Positions 8,190 to 15,847 of a DNA stretch of 64,000 nucleotides are shown here, piece by piece. Within the stretch, counting starts at the first letter, position 1. Each line of letters opens with the position of its first letter. The DNA lies in NCBI RefSeq assembly GCF_900103985.1, contig NZ_FNIE01000011.1, positions 62,001 through 126,000 of the forward strand, written 5' to 3'. The translations under genes and the position numbers were made by a program. Below the pieces are notes generated by a model, which was given only the letters and a program-made list of their open reading frames with translations, did no database searches and was not told where the DNA came from. The stretch is from Actinacidiphila guanduensis (lineage in GTDB: Bacteria; Actinomycetota; Actinomycetes; Streptomycetales; Streptomycetaceae).

Positions 8190-9340
8190 GAGCTGTACGC
8201 GCTGTTCTCGTGGACGTAGTCGGCCGTCAGGTCGTTGGTCCAGATCACGGCCGACGCCTCCCCCGCGGCGAGGTCGGCGGTGATGGTGATCTCCCGGTAG
8301 CGCATGTCGACCAGGTCGCGGTCCTCGCCGACCGAGCCGCCCCGGCACACCCACACGCCGTTGATGGCGACGTCGATCGCGTCGGGCTCGAAGACCGCCG
8401 AGGTGGTGCCGATCGCGGACAGCACCCGGCCCCAGTTGGGGTCCTCACCGTGCAGGGCGCACTTGAGGAGGTTGTTGCGGGCGATGGAGCGGCCGACCTC
8501 CAGGGCGTCGTCCTCGCTGGCGGCGTGCACGACCTCGATCCTGATGTCCTTGCTGGCGCCCTCGGCGTCGCCGATCAGCTGCCGGGCCAGGTCGTCGCAG
8601 ACCGCGCGGACCGCGTCGGCGAACTCGCCGTACTCGGGCACGGTGCCGCTGGCGCCGGAGGCGAGCAGCAGCACGGTGTCATTGGTGGACATGCAGCCGT
8701 CGGAGTCGATCCGGTCGAAGGTCTGCCGGGTGGCGTCGCGCAGCGCCTTGTCCAGGGTGCCCGCGTCCGCGTCGGCGTCGGTGGTGAGCACCACGAGCAT
8801 CGTGGCCAGGCCCGGCGCGAGCATGCCGGCGCCCTTGGCCATGCCGCCCACCGTCCAGCCGGCCGGGCTGGTGACCACGGCGGTCTTGTGGACGGTGTCG
8901 GTGGTCTTGATGGCGATGGCGGCCTTCTCGCCGCCGTGCTCGGACAGTTCGGCGGCCGCGGCCTCCACGCCGGGCAGCAGCTTGTCCATCGGCAGCAGCA
9001 CACCGATCAGGCCGGTGGAGGCCACGGCGACCTCACCGGCGCTGTGGCCGAGCACCTCGGCGGCCTTCTCGGCGGTGGCGTGCGTGTCCTGGAAGCCCTT
9101 GGGGCCGGTGCAGGCGTTGGCGCCGCCGGAGTTGAGGACGACCGCGGTGACCGCGCCGCCCTTGAGCACCTGCTCCGACCAGAGCACGGGCGCGGCCTTC
9201 ACGCGGTTGGAGGTGAAGACGCCGGCGGCGGCGCGGCGGGGCCCGGTGTTGACCACGAGGGCCAGGTCCGGGTTGCCGTTCGCCTTGATCCCCGCGGCCA
9301 CTCCGGCCGCGGTGAATCCCTTGGGTGCCGTGACACTCAC
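8186..9340 (-). CDS. argJ: Bifunctional ornithine acetyltransferase / N-acetylglutamate synthase
   Basis: 384 residues. It recycles the acetyl group from N-acetylornithine to glutamate, and in bifunctional forms also makes N-acetylglutamate from acetyl-CoA. The self-cleavage site is the A-T bond in GLATMLVVLTTDA, with Thr180 the N-terminal nucleophile of the beta chain. VLNSGGANACTG and DSDGCMSTNDTVLLLASG are typical. Its presence with argB and argD indicates the cyclic acetyl pathway. Unlike the four-base overlaps within argJ-B-D, it is separated from argC by 241 bases. Confidence 0.96.
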   Translation of the reverse strand: MSVTAPKGFTAAGVAAGIKANGNPDLALVVNTGPRRAAAGVFTSNRVKAAPVLWSEQVLKGGAVTAVVLNSGGANACTGPKGFQDTHATAEKAAEVLGHSAGEVAVASTGLIGVLLPMDKLLPGVEAAAAELSEHGGEKAAIAIKTTDTVHKTAVVTSPAGWTVGGMAKGAGMLAPGLATMLVVLTTDADADAGTLDKALRDATRQTFDRIDSDGCMSTNDTVLLLASGASGTVPEYGEFADAVRAVCDDLARQLIGDAEGASKDIRIEVVHAASEDDALEVGRSIARNNLLKCALHGEDPNWGRVLSAIGTTSAVFEPDAIDVAINGVWVCRGGSVGEDRDLVDMRYREITITADLAAGEASAVIWTNDLTADYVHENSAYSS

Positions 9341-9581
9341 TGCGTCTCCCTGTCGTCTGCCCGGTGGGCGTCCCGCGTGTCCCGTGCGCCCGGGACGCCC
9401 TGTGCGTGCTCTGCGTGCTGGGTGTGCTGCGCGTGCGGCGCCGGCCGGCTCTGCTGCGTCCGCCGGTCCCGCGCACCGCCGCGGCCCCTGCCCGCGATCA
9501 CCGCGGTGTATGCCGACCTCCTCGCAGCCAGCCCCGCGGCCCTTGCCGCGGCACCTGCCGCCCTGAGCCCGCCGCGGGCCG
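9341..9581. other. Gap inside the arg operon (argC-argJ)
   Basis: No gene is supported here. The stretch is GC-rich and contains short imperfect repeats of a GTGCTG-like unit around 9405-9440. A minus-strand frame reads across it but is low-complexity and lacks a ribosome site. argJ has only a weak upstream GGGAGA. Confidence 0.5.
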
Positions 9582-10610
9582 TCACGGCGCCACGCCGATC
9601 GCGGACAGGCCCGTCGTCTCGGGCAGGCCGAGAGCGATGTTCATGCTCTGCAGGGCGCCGCCGGCGGTGCCCTTGGCGAGGTTGTCGATGGCGCCGATCG
9701 CGATCACCCGGCCGGCGGCCTCGTCGTAGGCGACCTGGAGGTGCACGGCGTTGGAGCCGTAGACCGAGGCGGTGGCCGGCCACTGGCCCTCGGGCAGCAG
9801 GTGGACGAAGGGCTCGTCGGCGTACGCCTTCTCGTAGGCGGCGCGCACCTCGGCGGCGCCGACGCCGGGCCGGGCCTTGGCGCTGCACGTGGCGAGGATG
9901 CCGCGCGGCATGGGGGCCAGGGTGGGGGTGAAGGAGACGGTGACCTTCTCGCCCGCGACCTCGCTGAGATTCTGCACGATCTCGGGGGTGTGCCGGTGGC
10001 CGCCGCCGACGCCGTAGGGCGTCATGGAGCCCATCACCTCCGAGCCGAGCAGGTGCGGCTTGGGCGCCTTGCCCGCGCCGGAGGTGCCCGAGGCGGCGAC
10101 GATCACGGCGTCGGGCTCGGCGAGGGCGCCGGCGTAGGCCGGGGCGAGGGCGAGCGAGACGGCCGTGGGGTAGCAGCCCGGGACGGCGATCCGCTTGGTC
10201 CCCGCCAGCGCGGCGCGGGCGCCGGGCAGCTCGGGCAGGCCGTACGGCCACGTGCCGGCGTGCGGCGAGCCGTAGAAGCGCTCCCAGTCGGCGGCGTCGC
10301 GCAGCCGGAAGTCGGCGCCCATGTCCACCACGAGCACGTCGCCGCCCAGCTGCTCGGCGACCGCGGCGGACTGCCCGTGCGGCAGTGCGAGGAAGACGAC
10401 GTCGTGCCCGGCGAGCACCTCGGCCGTGGTCTCCTGGAGCACGCGGCCGGCCAGCGGCAGCAGGTGCGGCTGGAGCGCGCCGAGCAGTTGCCCGGCGTTG
10501 CTGTTCGCGGTCACCGCGCCGATCTCGACCTCGGGGTGTCCGGCGAGCAGCCGCAGCACCTCACCCCCGGCGTACCCACTGGCTCCGGCGACCGCCACCC
10601 GCACTGCCAT
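9582..10610 (-). CDS. argC: N-acetyl-gamma-glutamyl-phosphate reductase
   Basis: 342 residues. NADPH-dependent reduction of N-acetylglutamyl phosphate to the semialdehyde. The Rossmann motif VAGASGYAGGEVLRLL is at the N-terminus and the active-site cysteine is Cys146 in the signature VPGCYPTAV. HRHTPEI supplies a conserved basic region. The ATG at 10610 has a strong GGAGGA site six bases upstream. It is the first gene of the arginine run and sits directly downstream of a palindromic ArgR-type operator. Confidence 0.97.
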   Translation of the reverse strand: MAVRVAVAGASGYAGGEVLRLLAGHPEVEIGAVTANSNAGQLLGALQPHLLPLAGRVLQETTAEVLAGHDVVFLALPHGQSAAVAEQLGGDVLVVDMGADFRLRDAADWERFYGSPHAGTWPYGLPELPGARAALAGTKRIAVPGCYPTAVSLALAPAYAGALAEPDAVIVAASGTSGAGKAPKPHLLGSEVMGSMTPYGVGGGHRHTPEIVQNLSEVAGEKVTVSFTPTLAPMPRGILATCSAKARPGVGAAEVRAAYEKAYADEPFVHLLPEGQWPATASVYGSNAVHLQVAYDEAAGRVIAIGAIDNLAKGTAGGALQSMNIALGLPETTGLSAIGVAP

Positions 10611-10621
10611 GGAATCCTCCT

Positions 10622-10665
10622 CGTAGACGGCATGACTATACGAGTCTACGCAGCTTTATGCAATC
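10622..10665. promoter_or_regulatory. Probable ArgR operator / argC promoter region
   Basis: Nested inverted repeats: CGTAGAC (10622-10628) with GTCTACG (10644-10650), and inside it GACT (10634-10637) with AGTC (10643-10646). A further TTATGCA half site lies at 10656-10662. The AT-rich character contrasts with its surroundings. By place and sequence this is the operator for argC and the genes behind it; ArgR binding is inferred. Confidence 0.6.
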
Positions 10666-10814
10666 ACCGGAAGGGGATAAGCCGGGTGGCGACCGGGCAA
10701 GGAGGGGGTGAGGGCTTCTCGGGGGCCCCGGGCTGCCGTGTCCGAGGCGTGCCCGGATTCAGCCCGGCGCCGACCCGGCGCCTGCCCGATTCTCTGAGAA
10801 ACCAGGAGGTAGCC

Positions 10815-11261
10815 ATGTCCGGCCGGTTCGAGGGGACGACGGAGATCGACCGCCCCGTCGAGGAGGTGTTCGCCTATCTCGCCGACGGCACCCACGATCC
10901 CGAGTTCAGCCCGCGGGTGCAGGAGATCGTGAAGCGCCCGGCGGGCTCCACGGAGGTGGGCACGGTCTTCGCCAGCACCGTCAAGGACGCGGGGATGAAG
11001 TCCCGGCGCGAATTCCGGATCAGCGCCCTGGACGCGCCGACCACCATCCGCTGGACCGAGCTGTCGAGGAACCTCGTGACGGCCCCCGAGGGGGGCTACG
11101 ACCTGGAGCCGCTCCCCGACGGCCGCACCCGCCTGCGCGTCTTCAACACGCTGGAGGGCCACGGGGTGGGCAAGCTGCTGGCGCCGGTCGCCTTGAGCGC
11201 GGCGCGCAAGGACGCCGCGGCTTTCGCGGAGCGGATCAAGAAGGCGGTGGAGGCGAGTTAG
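10815..11261 (+). CDS. SRPBCC family protein (polyketide cyclase/dehydrase-like)
   Basis: 148 residues from an ATG with a perfect AGGAGGT five bases upstream. The START/Bet v1-like fold is indicated by FEGTTEIDRPVEEVFAYLAD at the N-terminus, an alternating strand pattern in the middle (REFRISALDAPTTIRWTEL) and a long C-terminal helix ending FAERIKKAVEAS. These proteins enclose a hydrophobic ligand; many are solitary and of unknown substrate. No neighbour suggests a pathway. Confidence 0.85.
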   Translation: MSGRFEGTTEIDRPVEEVFAYLADGTHDPEFSPRVQEIVKRPAGSTEVGTVFASTVKDAGMKSRREFRISALDAPTTIRWTELSRNLVTAPEGGYDLEPLPDGRTRLRVFNTLEGHGVGKLLAPVALSAARKDAAAFAERIKKAVEAS

Positions 11262-11456
11262 GCGCTTCGGGCGCCGTGAGCGGGGGGTTGGGGGGGCCGC
11301 TTGAGCAGGAGGGGTGGATGTGGGCGAGGGGGGTGGCGGCCGTGTGCGCGGGAGCGGTGCGCGCGGGTGAGAAGGGTGGGTTTGAGCGGGAGGGCGGCAG
11401 CCGCGCGGGCATGAACGGTTCGCTCGGGCGAGAGGGGCGGGCCCTTTCTTCGGCGT
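11262..11456. other. Non-coding, G-rich spacer
   Basis: First part of a 443-base gene-free stretch that runs to 11704. It is strongly purine-skewed on the plus strand (GGGGGG tracts, repeats of GAGCGGG). Open frames here have no ribosome site and no recognisable protein. The rest is the duplicated element listed next. Confidence 0.5.
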
Positions 11457-11676
11457 GAGCGGTCACCTTGCGTGGGGCGGCACGCCAGCCCGTACGGACC
11501 CGAGCGGCCGGTCGGACCGAAGGCGCGGGACTGCGCGAGAGCGGCGCCCTTGAGCAAGAAGGGCGGGCCGACCCCCGGTGCGAGCGGTCACCTCACGTAC
11601 GGGCGGCACGCCGGCTCGTACGGACCCGAGCGGGCAGTCGGACCGAAGGCGCGGGACTGCGCGAGAGCGGCGCCCT
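11457..11676. repeat. Two-copy 94/95-bp direct repeat
   Basis: Copy 1 is 11457-11550 and copy 2 is 11582-11676, separated by 31 bases. Both run from GAGCGGTCACC through a GGCGGCACGCC block and a GGACCCGAGCGG block to GAGAGCGGCGCCCT. The last 40 or so bases are nearly identical, while the first third has diverged. It looks like a duplicated streptomycete intergenic element rather than coding DNA. Confidence 0.75.
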
Positions 11677-11704
11677 GGCCCCGGACAGCTCCCGGCCGCT
11701 GTGG

Positions 11705-12100
11705 TCAGGCCGAGCGGCGGGCGGCTTCGGCGGCGTGCTTCTCCTTGATGCGGGCCGCCTCCTTGCGGACCTCCGCCTGGGTGGCGCGCTCGCGCTCCAG
11801 CCATTCCGGCTGCTCCGCCTTGATCGCCTCGATCTCGGCCGTGGTCAGCGCCTCGGTCACGCCGCCGCGGGCCAGCCCCGCGATGGAGACGCCGAGCTTC
11901 GCGGCCACGACCGGCCGCGGGTGCGGCCCGTTGCGCCGCAGCTCGCGCAGCCACTCGGGCGGGTCGGCCTGCAGCGCGTTCAGCTCGCTGCGCGAGACCA
12001 CGCCCTCCCGGAACTCGTCGGGCGTCGCCGGAAGGTACACCCCCAGTTTCTTGGCCGCGGTGGCCGGCTTCATCGTCTGGGAGTTCTGCTGCGAGGTCAT
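11705..12100 (-). CDS. DUF5997 family protein
   Basis: 131 residues. The opening MTSQQNSQTMKPATAAKKLGVYLPATPDEF is followed by two repeats of a helical motif, each of the form ALxxxxPEWL (ALQADPPEWLRELRRNGPHP and AIKAEQPEWLERERA), and a basic, helical C-terminus. I recognise this as the DUF5997 family of actinobacteria, whose function is not established. VVAAKLGVSIAGLARGGV resembles a helix-turn-helix, so DNA binding is possible. It is divergent from a LysR effector-domain gene with 89 bases between. Confidence 0.8.
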   Translation of the reverse strand: MTSQQNSQTMKPATAAKKLGVYLPATPDEFREGVVSRSELNALQADPPEWLRELRRNGPHPRPVVAAKLGVSIAGLARGGVTEALTTAEIEAIKAEQPEWLERERATQAEVRKEAARIKEKHAAEAARRSA

Positions 12101-12189
12101 GCCCCAACCTTAACGACCGCGGGAGGCGCCCACGGACAGCACGGACGGCACGGACGGCGCCCGGCCCCGGGCCCGGTAGCCTTGGCCGG

Positions 12190-12924
12190 GTGACCGACCA
12201 GCAGGCGCCGATGTTCCGGCTCGCGTACGTGCCCGGGGCGACGCCCGCGAAGTGGGTGCGGATCTGGCAGGAACGGCTGCCCGATGTCCCGCTGGAGCTG
12301 GTGCCCGTCCCGGCGGCCGAAGCACCGGGGCTGCTGCTCGCGGGAGAGGCGGACGCCGGCCTCGTACGGCTCCCGGTGGACCGTACGGTGCTGAGCGCGA
12401 TCCCCCTCTACACAGAGACGACCGTGGTCGTCGTCCCGAAGGACCACGTGGTGACCGCTGTCGAGGAGGCGTCCCCGGCGGACCTCGCCGACGAGGTGCT
12501 GCTGCACCCCCTGGACGACGTACTCCCCTGGGACCGGCCGCCCGGCCTGCCCGCGCTGGAGCGTCCCGCGACGACGGGGGACGCGATCGAACTGGTGGCG
12601 GCGGGGATCGGGCTGCTCGTGGTCCCCCAGTCGCTGGCGCGCCTGCACCACCGAAGGGACGTCGCCTACCGCCCCCTGACCGAGGCCCCCTCCTCGTCGG
12701 TGGCCCTGTCCTGGCCGGAGGACCGCCACACCGATCTGGTCGAGCAGTTCATCGGCATCGTCCGCGGCCGCACGGTGAACAGCACCCGCGGCCGCCCGCC
12801 CCAGCAGCCCCAGCAGCCCCAGCAGAAGCCCAAGCCCAAGCAGGCCCCCAAGCCGGAGCGCACCCCAGGCGCCGCCCGCGTCACCGCGAAGCCCGCGCGC
12901 CGCAAGCCCCGCCGCCGCTCCTGA
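12190..12924 (+). CDS. LysR-type substrate-binding domain protein lacking HTH
   Basis: 244 residues from a GTG start. Residues 8-190 match the periplasmic-binding-like effector domain of LysR regulators: FRLAYVPGATPAKWVRIWQ, ADAGLVRLPV, TTVVVVPKDH, GDAIELVAAGIGLLVVPQSLARL. There is no N-terminal DNA-binding domain. The final 45 residues are a Pro/Gln/Lys/Arg-rich tail (PQQPQQPQQKPKPKQ, then KPARRKPRRRS). It may work as a free ligand-binding partner, perhaps with the divergent DUF5997 protein, or the basic tail may contact nucleic acid. The role is unknown. Confidence 0.8.
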   Translation: MTDQQAPMFRLAYVPGATPAKWVRIWQERLPDVPLELVPVPAAEAPGLLLAGEADAGLVRLPVDRTVLSAIPLYTETTVVVVPKDHVVTAVEEASPADLADEVLLHPLDDVLPWDRPPGLPALERPATTGDAIELVAAGIGLLVVPQSLARLHHRRDVAYRPLTEAPSSSVALSWPEDRHTDLVEQFIGIVRGRTVNSTRGRPPQQPQQPQQKPKPKQAPKPERTPGAARVTAKPARRKPRRRS

Positions 12925-12954
12925 CCCGGGGCGGCTTGCGGGGTCGCGCTCTGC

Positions 12955-13302
12955 TCACAGGTCCAGGCGCACCTGGGCGGCAGTGGGATCGGCCGCGGAC
13001 CCGTAGCGCAGGATCACGTGCGCCGGGCGGAAGGGCAGCCCGCGCAACGCGGCTTCCATGACGGCGAAGAGCGCGTCGGCGTCGGGCCCATAGGCGTAGA
13101 GGACGGCCTCGCCACCCCCGAACTCGTTCCCGTCGAACTCCCCGGCACCAGCGCGTCCGACGGCGTCGGCCACCACACGCGCGACCTCACGAACAGCCGC
13201 CCGGTCACCCGGCTCGCCGAAGCCTTCCTGCGCCAGCCGATACCGCGCGATGACAGCATGCTCGCCACCGCCACCCACCGTTTCCCCACCCGATTCGCTC
13301 AT
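12955..13302 (-). CDS. Conserved hypothetical protein (115 aa)
   Basis: 115 residues starting MSESGGETVG. After an acidic Gly-rich opening there is an alternating helix/strand region: HAVIARYRLAQEGFGEPGDR, VVADAVGRAGAGEFDGNEFGGGEAVLYAYGPDADALF, then ALRGLPFRPAHVILRYG. The GEFDGNEFGGGEAVLYAYGPDAD centre looks like a conserved family signature, but I cannot name the family. It lies 95 bases downstream of the RiPP methyltransferase on the same strand and could be co-transcribed, although it does not resemble a known RiPP component. Confidence 0.6.
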   Translation of the reverse strand: MSESGGETVGGGGEHAVIARYRLAQEGFGEPGDRAAVREVARVVADAVGRAGAGEFDGNEFGGGEAVLYAYGPDADALFAVMEAALRGLPFRPAHVILRYGSAADPTAAQVRLDL

Positions 13303-13397
13303 CCCGGAACTGTCCCACCTGGCACCGACATCAAGCGCCCGCCCACCTGTGCCCAAGGCTCGGCCAAGGGGCACCGGCCCCAGGGACGACCGCCCGA

Positions 13398-14489
13398 TCA
13401 GCGCTGTACTTCGGATGCCGTGGGGAGGGTCCAGGTGGGGCCGGCGGGGTGGCCGTGCCAGATGCGTTGGCCGGCAGAGGTGATGGTGATGCCGAAGTCC
13501 TCGCGAGCGGGGGGACCTTGGGGGAAGAGTGCGGCCAGTTCTTCCACGGTGTCCCACAGCTTGCGGGGGCCGGTCTGGCGGACGTGGCCGTTGACGCTCG
13601 CGGTCGCGGTGGAGCCGTCCTCGGTCCACAGACCCACCGCGGTCAGCGTGCCGTCGTCGTCGCGCCAGGTGCAGGAGCTGTAGCCGGGCAGCGCCAGCGA
13701 CAAGGGGAACTTCCAACGGCTCAGCGCATCGGCGACGGGCAGGCCGGTGGCCTGCGGGGCCTGGTTCCGCAGGATGTCGAAGTCGGGCCCCCTGCCGTCG
13801 CTGCGCCTGGGCATGAACAGAGCGGGCCGGGAAAGGAAGCGACCCTCGGCGTGCCCGGGCTCGGTGACGACCGCGCGGATGACCCCGTGGCCGATCGGGG
13901 CGACGATGACCGCGCCCGGAGCCGCCTGTTCCATCAGCGCGGGAGGGATGCAGCGCAGTGCGGCGGTGGCGATGATGCGGGAGTAGGGCGCCCGAGCCGA
14001 ATAGCCCAGTGCCCCGTCCCCCGCGGTGACGAACGGCGTGAGCCCGAGGTCGCCGAGTCGTCGGGCGGCGAGCGCGACGAGGTCCGGATCGACGTCCACG
14101 CTCGTGACGTGATCCGCGCGGAGCCGGTGGCAGAGCAGTGCCGCGTTGTAACCGGTGCCGGTGCCGAGTTCGAAGACGGTGTCCCCGGGGTGGGCGTCGA
14201 GGGCGTCGAGCATGTCCAGCATCAGGCCGGGCTCGCTCGATGACGAGGTGGGGATGCCGTTGGCGTCGAGTTGGGTCATGAGCGCGGTGTCGGAGTAGAC
14301 CGCCTCGAGGTAGCCGGGGTCCGACGCCGTGACGGGCGCCCACTGCCCGGCCTGGTCCTGACGGTGGAAGACGGGGACGAACGCCTCGCGGGGAATCGCG
14401 CGGAACGCCTCCCGCCAGGGGCTCGGGTGCCCGCCGCCGATACCGGCGGCGAACGCGGCACGCAGCTCGGCGGCCGTCTTGTCGGTCAT
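13398..14489 (-). CDS. tgmC: PIMT-like O-methyltransferase of an ATP-grasp RiPP cluster
   Basis: 363 residues from ATG at 14489, overlapping the tgmB stop as ATGA. The SAM-binding motif I is FELGTGTGYNAALL (107-119), followed by VTSVDVDPDLVALAARRL and YSRIIATAALRCIPPALMEQAAPGAVIVAPIG, the protein L-isoaspartate methyltransferase fold. TSSSSEPGLM (81-90) corresponds to the PIMT substrate loop. The C-terminal 150 residues form an extra domain. In related ATP-grasp RiPPs a PIMT-like enzyme methylates an Asp side chain, which can then close to an aspartimide; that activity here is inferred from family and context. Confidence 0.85.
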   Translation of the reverse strand: MTDKTAAELRAAFAAGIGGGHPSPWREAFRAIPREAFVPVFHRQDQAGQWAPVTASDPGYLEAVYSDTALMTQLDANGIPTSSSSEPGLMLDMLDALDAHPGDTVFELGTGTGYNAALLCHRLRADHVTSVDVDPDLVALAARRLGDLGLTPFVTAGDGALGYSARAPYSRIIATAALRCIPPALMEQAAPGAVIVAPIGHGVIRAVVTEPGHAEGRFLSRPALFMPRRSDGRGPDFDILRNQAPQATGLPVADALSRWKFPLSLALPGYSSCTWRDDDGTLTAVGLWTEDGSTATASVNGHVRQTGPRKLWDTVEELAALFPQGPPAREDFGITITSAGQRIWHGHPAGPTWTLPTASEVQR

Positions 14490-15457
14490 TGCGCTCCTTG
14501 CAGGTAGTCGGCGTGGGCGGCAGCGATGGGCAGACCGGTGTGGCTCTCCACCCACGCCCAGGTCCCGGCCGGGTTGCATTCGAAGAACACCCAATCGCCT
14601 TGCGGGGTGACCGCGAAATCGAAAGCGCCGAAGACGAGGCCGTAGGAGGCCAGGTAGCGTCGCACTCCGGCGGCGACAGATTCGGGGACGGGCGTGGTGC
14701 CGAAGGTCAGCCCCCCGGGGTCCGTGCGCCAGTCGGTCAGGGCGGCTTGCGTCGTCGCCGTGATGGAGCAGGCGAACAACCGGTCGTCCACGACGGTGAG
14801 GCGCACCTCATGGCTCTTGGGCACGGCTTCTTGGATGTAGTGGGCCGTCAGCCGGATCGAATCGTCGATGTCGTCGGGGTCGAGCGGGTGCGTGGCGATC
14901 ATCAGCGGGCGTCCCCGACCGCTGTCCAGCCGCCCACCGAGGACCGGCTTGCAGATCAGCGGGCCCTTCACCTCCTCTCCGAAAGCGCGGGCAGCGTCAG
15001 GGTCGTTGGTGATGATGCTCCGCGGAACACGGAGACCGCACGCGGCCGCGCAGACGAGCTGCTGCGGCTTGTGCGATGCCGCCCGGTCGTCGTGGGGGTT
15101 GTTGATCCAGCGCACTGGGAGAGCCGCGACCACGTTCAGGAGTGCCGCGTCCGCCTGGTCCCGCGCCCAGGCGGCGTACGGTTCCGGAACTGCCCCGGCG
15201 ATGACAGGTCGTCCGGGCCGCCGGTAGTAGACGGCCCGGACGTCCTCCAAGTGGACCGACCGGCTCCCGTGGTCCAGGACTCCCCGCCACCCGGCGCCGC
15301 CCGCGGCATGTGTCGCGGCCAGGGTCAGGTTCTGCGGGAAGTCCGCGGAGTCGTAGCGAAGAACCGGCACCCCTCGCCGGTTCAGCCGATCCACCACCAT
15401 GTCCGCGGCGGCGTCGAGCTGTTCGGCGACGACGAGTACCGGACGGTCCGCGGTCAT
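14486..15457 (-). CDS. tgmB: ATP-grasp ribosomal peptide maturase
   Basis: 323 residues. RimK-like ATP-grasp enzyme that would join side chains of the precursor (ester or amide bonds) using ATP. An N-terminal domain (PVLVVAEQLDAAADMVVDRL, AVYYRRPGRP) precedes the ATP-grasp part: RWINNPHDDRAASHKPQQL (lid/precursor contact), GPLICKPVLGG (ATP-binding Lys), HYIQEAVPKSHEVRLTVV, and the metal-binding end FGAFDFAVTPQGDWVFFECNPAG with D...E/N ligands. I recognise it as the SAV_5884-type maturase family. Its ATG overlaps the precursor stop (TGATG) and its stop overlaps tgmC. Confidence 0.9.
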   Translation of the reverse strand: MTADRPVLVVAEQLDAAADMVVDRLNRRGVPVLRYDSADFPQNLTLAATHAAGGAGWRGVLDHGSRSVHLEDVRAVYYRRPGRPVIAGAVPEPYAAWARDQADAALLNVVAALPVRWINNPHDDRAASHKPQQLVCAAACGLRVPRSIITNDPDAARAFGEEVKGPLICKPVLGGRLDSGRGRPLMIATHPLDPDDIDDSIRLTAHYIQEAVPKSHEVRLTVVDDRLFACSITATTQAALTDWRTDPGGLTFGTTPVPESVAAGVRRYLASYGLVFGAFDFAVTPQGDWVFFECNPAGTWAWVESHTGLPIAAAHADYLQGAQ

Positions 15458-15741
15458 CAGGAGGCCGGTGCGTAGTAGGGGTCGTTCACGTCGTCACCCT
15501 TGCCGTCCTGGTTGGTGTCCGTGCAGGAAGCGGCCTGCGGCTCGGTGTGCCAGGGCGTGCCGTCCGGCTTGACGTTGAGCTGCCGGCCCTCGTCCCAGGT
15601 GACACCCTCGACGCTCGTCGTGACCAGGGGCGGGGGCCGCAGCATGACGAGCCCCCAGCGGAATTGTTGCTGTCGCCATCGTTTCTCCCATCGGATGTGG
15701 CGCTGCTTCGAGACCGAGTTTGCGGTGAATGGGCACGTCAC
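15457..15741 (-). CDS. tgmA: ATP-grasp-modified RiPP precursor peptide
   Basis: 94 residues if the GTG at 15741 is used (GAGAGAC is just upstream); a later ATG (Met33, MLRPPPLVTT) is possible but would lose the leader. The leader has WGLVMLRPPP, resembling the W/FGLRxxRP motif of ATP-grasp targets, then QLNVKPDGTPWHTEPQ. The core is rich in hydroxyl and acid residues: S72, T74, T76 and D75, D79, D83, D84, D87, ending NDPYYAPAS. D79-G80 is a candidate succinimide site. The spacing of D75, N77, D79 and G80 also resembles a calcium-binding loop. Three-gene coupling with tgmB and tgmC supports the assignment. Confidence 0.8.
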   Translation of the reverse strand: MTCPFTANSVSKQRHIRWEKRWRQQQFRWGLVMLRPPPLVTTSVEGVTWDEGRQLNVKPDGTPWHTEPQAASCTDTNQDGKGDDVNDPYYAPAS

Positions 15742-15847
15742 CGTCTCTCGGGGATCTGCACGCACTACGCAACCGCACGAACACGCAAAGCGGTACGGTG
15801 TGAGCCACGGCAGAACTTGAATCACTTGAAAGTTCTCGGGAGTTGAT
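15742..15847. promoter_or_regulatory. Divergent RiPP/regulator promoter with inverted and direct repeats
   Basis: GAACTT at 15813-15818 and AAGTTC at 15830-15835 form an inverted repeat with an 11-base loop. Inside it ACTTGA occurs twice in direct orientation (15815-15820, 15824-15829), nine bases apart. This is a good candidate operator for the adjacent regulator, which starts 13 bases later. Regulation is inferred from position. Confidence 0.5.

Noticed and set aside
9033..9476. Minus-strand gene covering the argC-argJ gap
   Set aside because: Overlaps argJ in another frame, low-complexity Arg/Thr/His sequence, no ribosome site.
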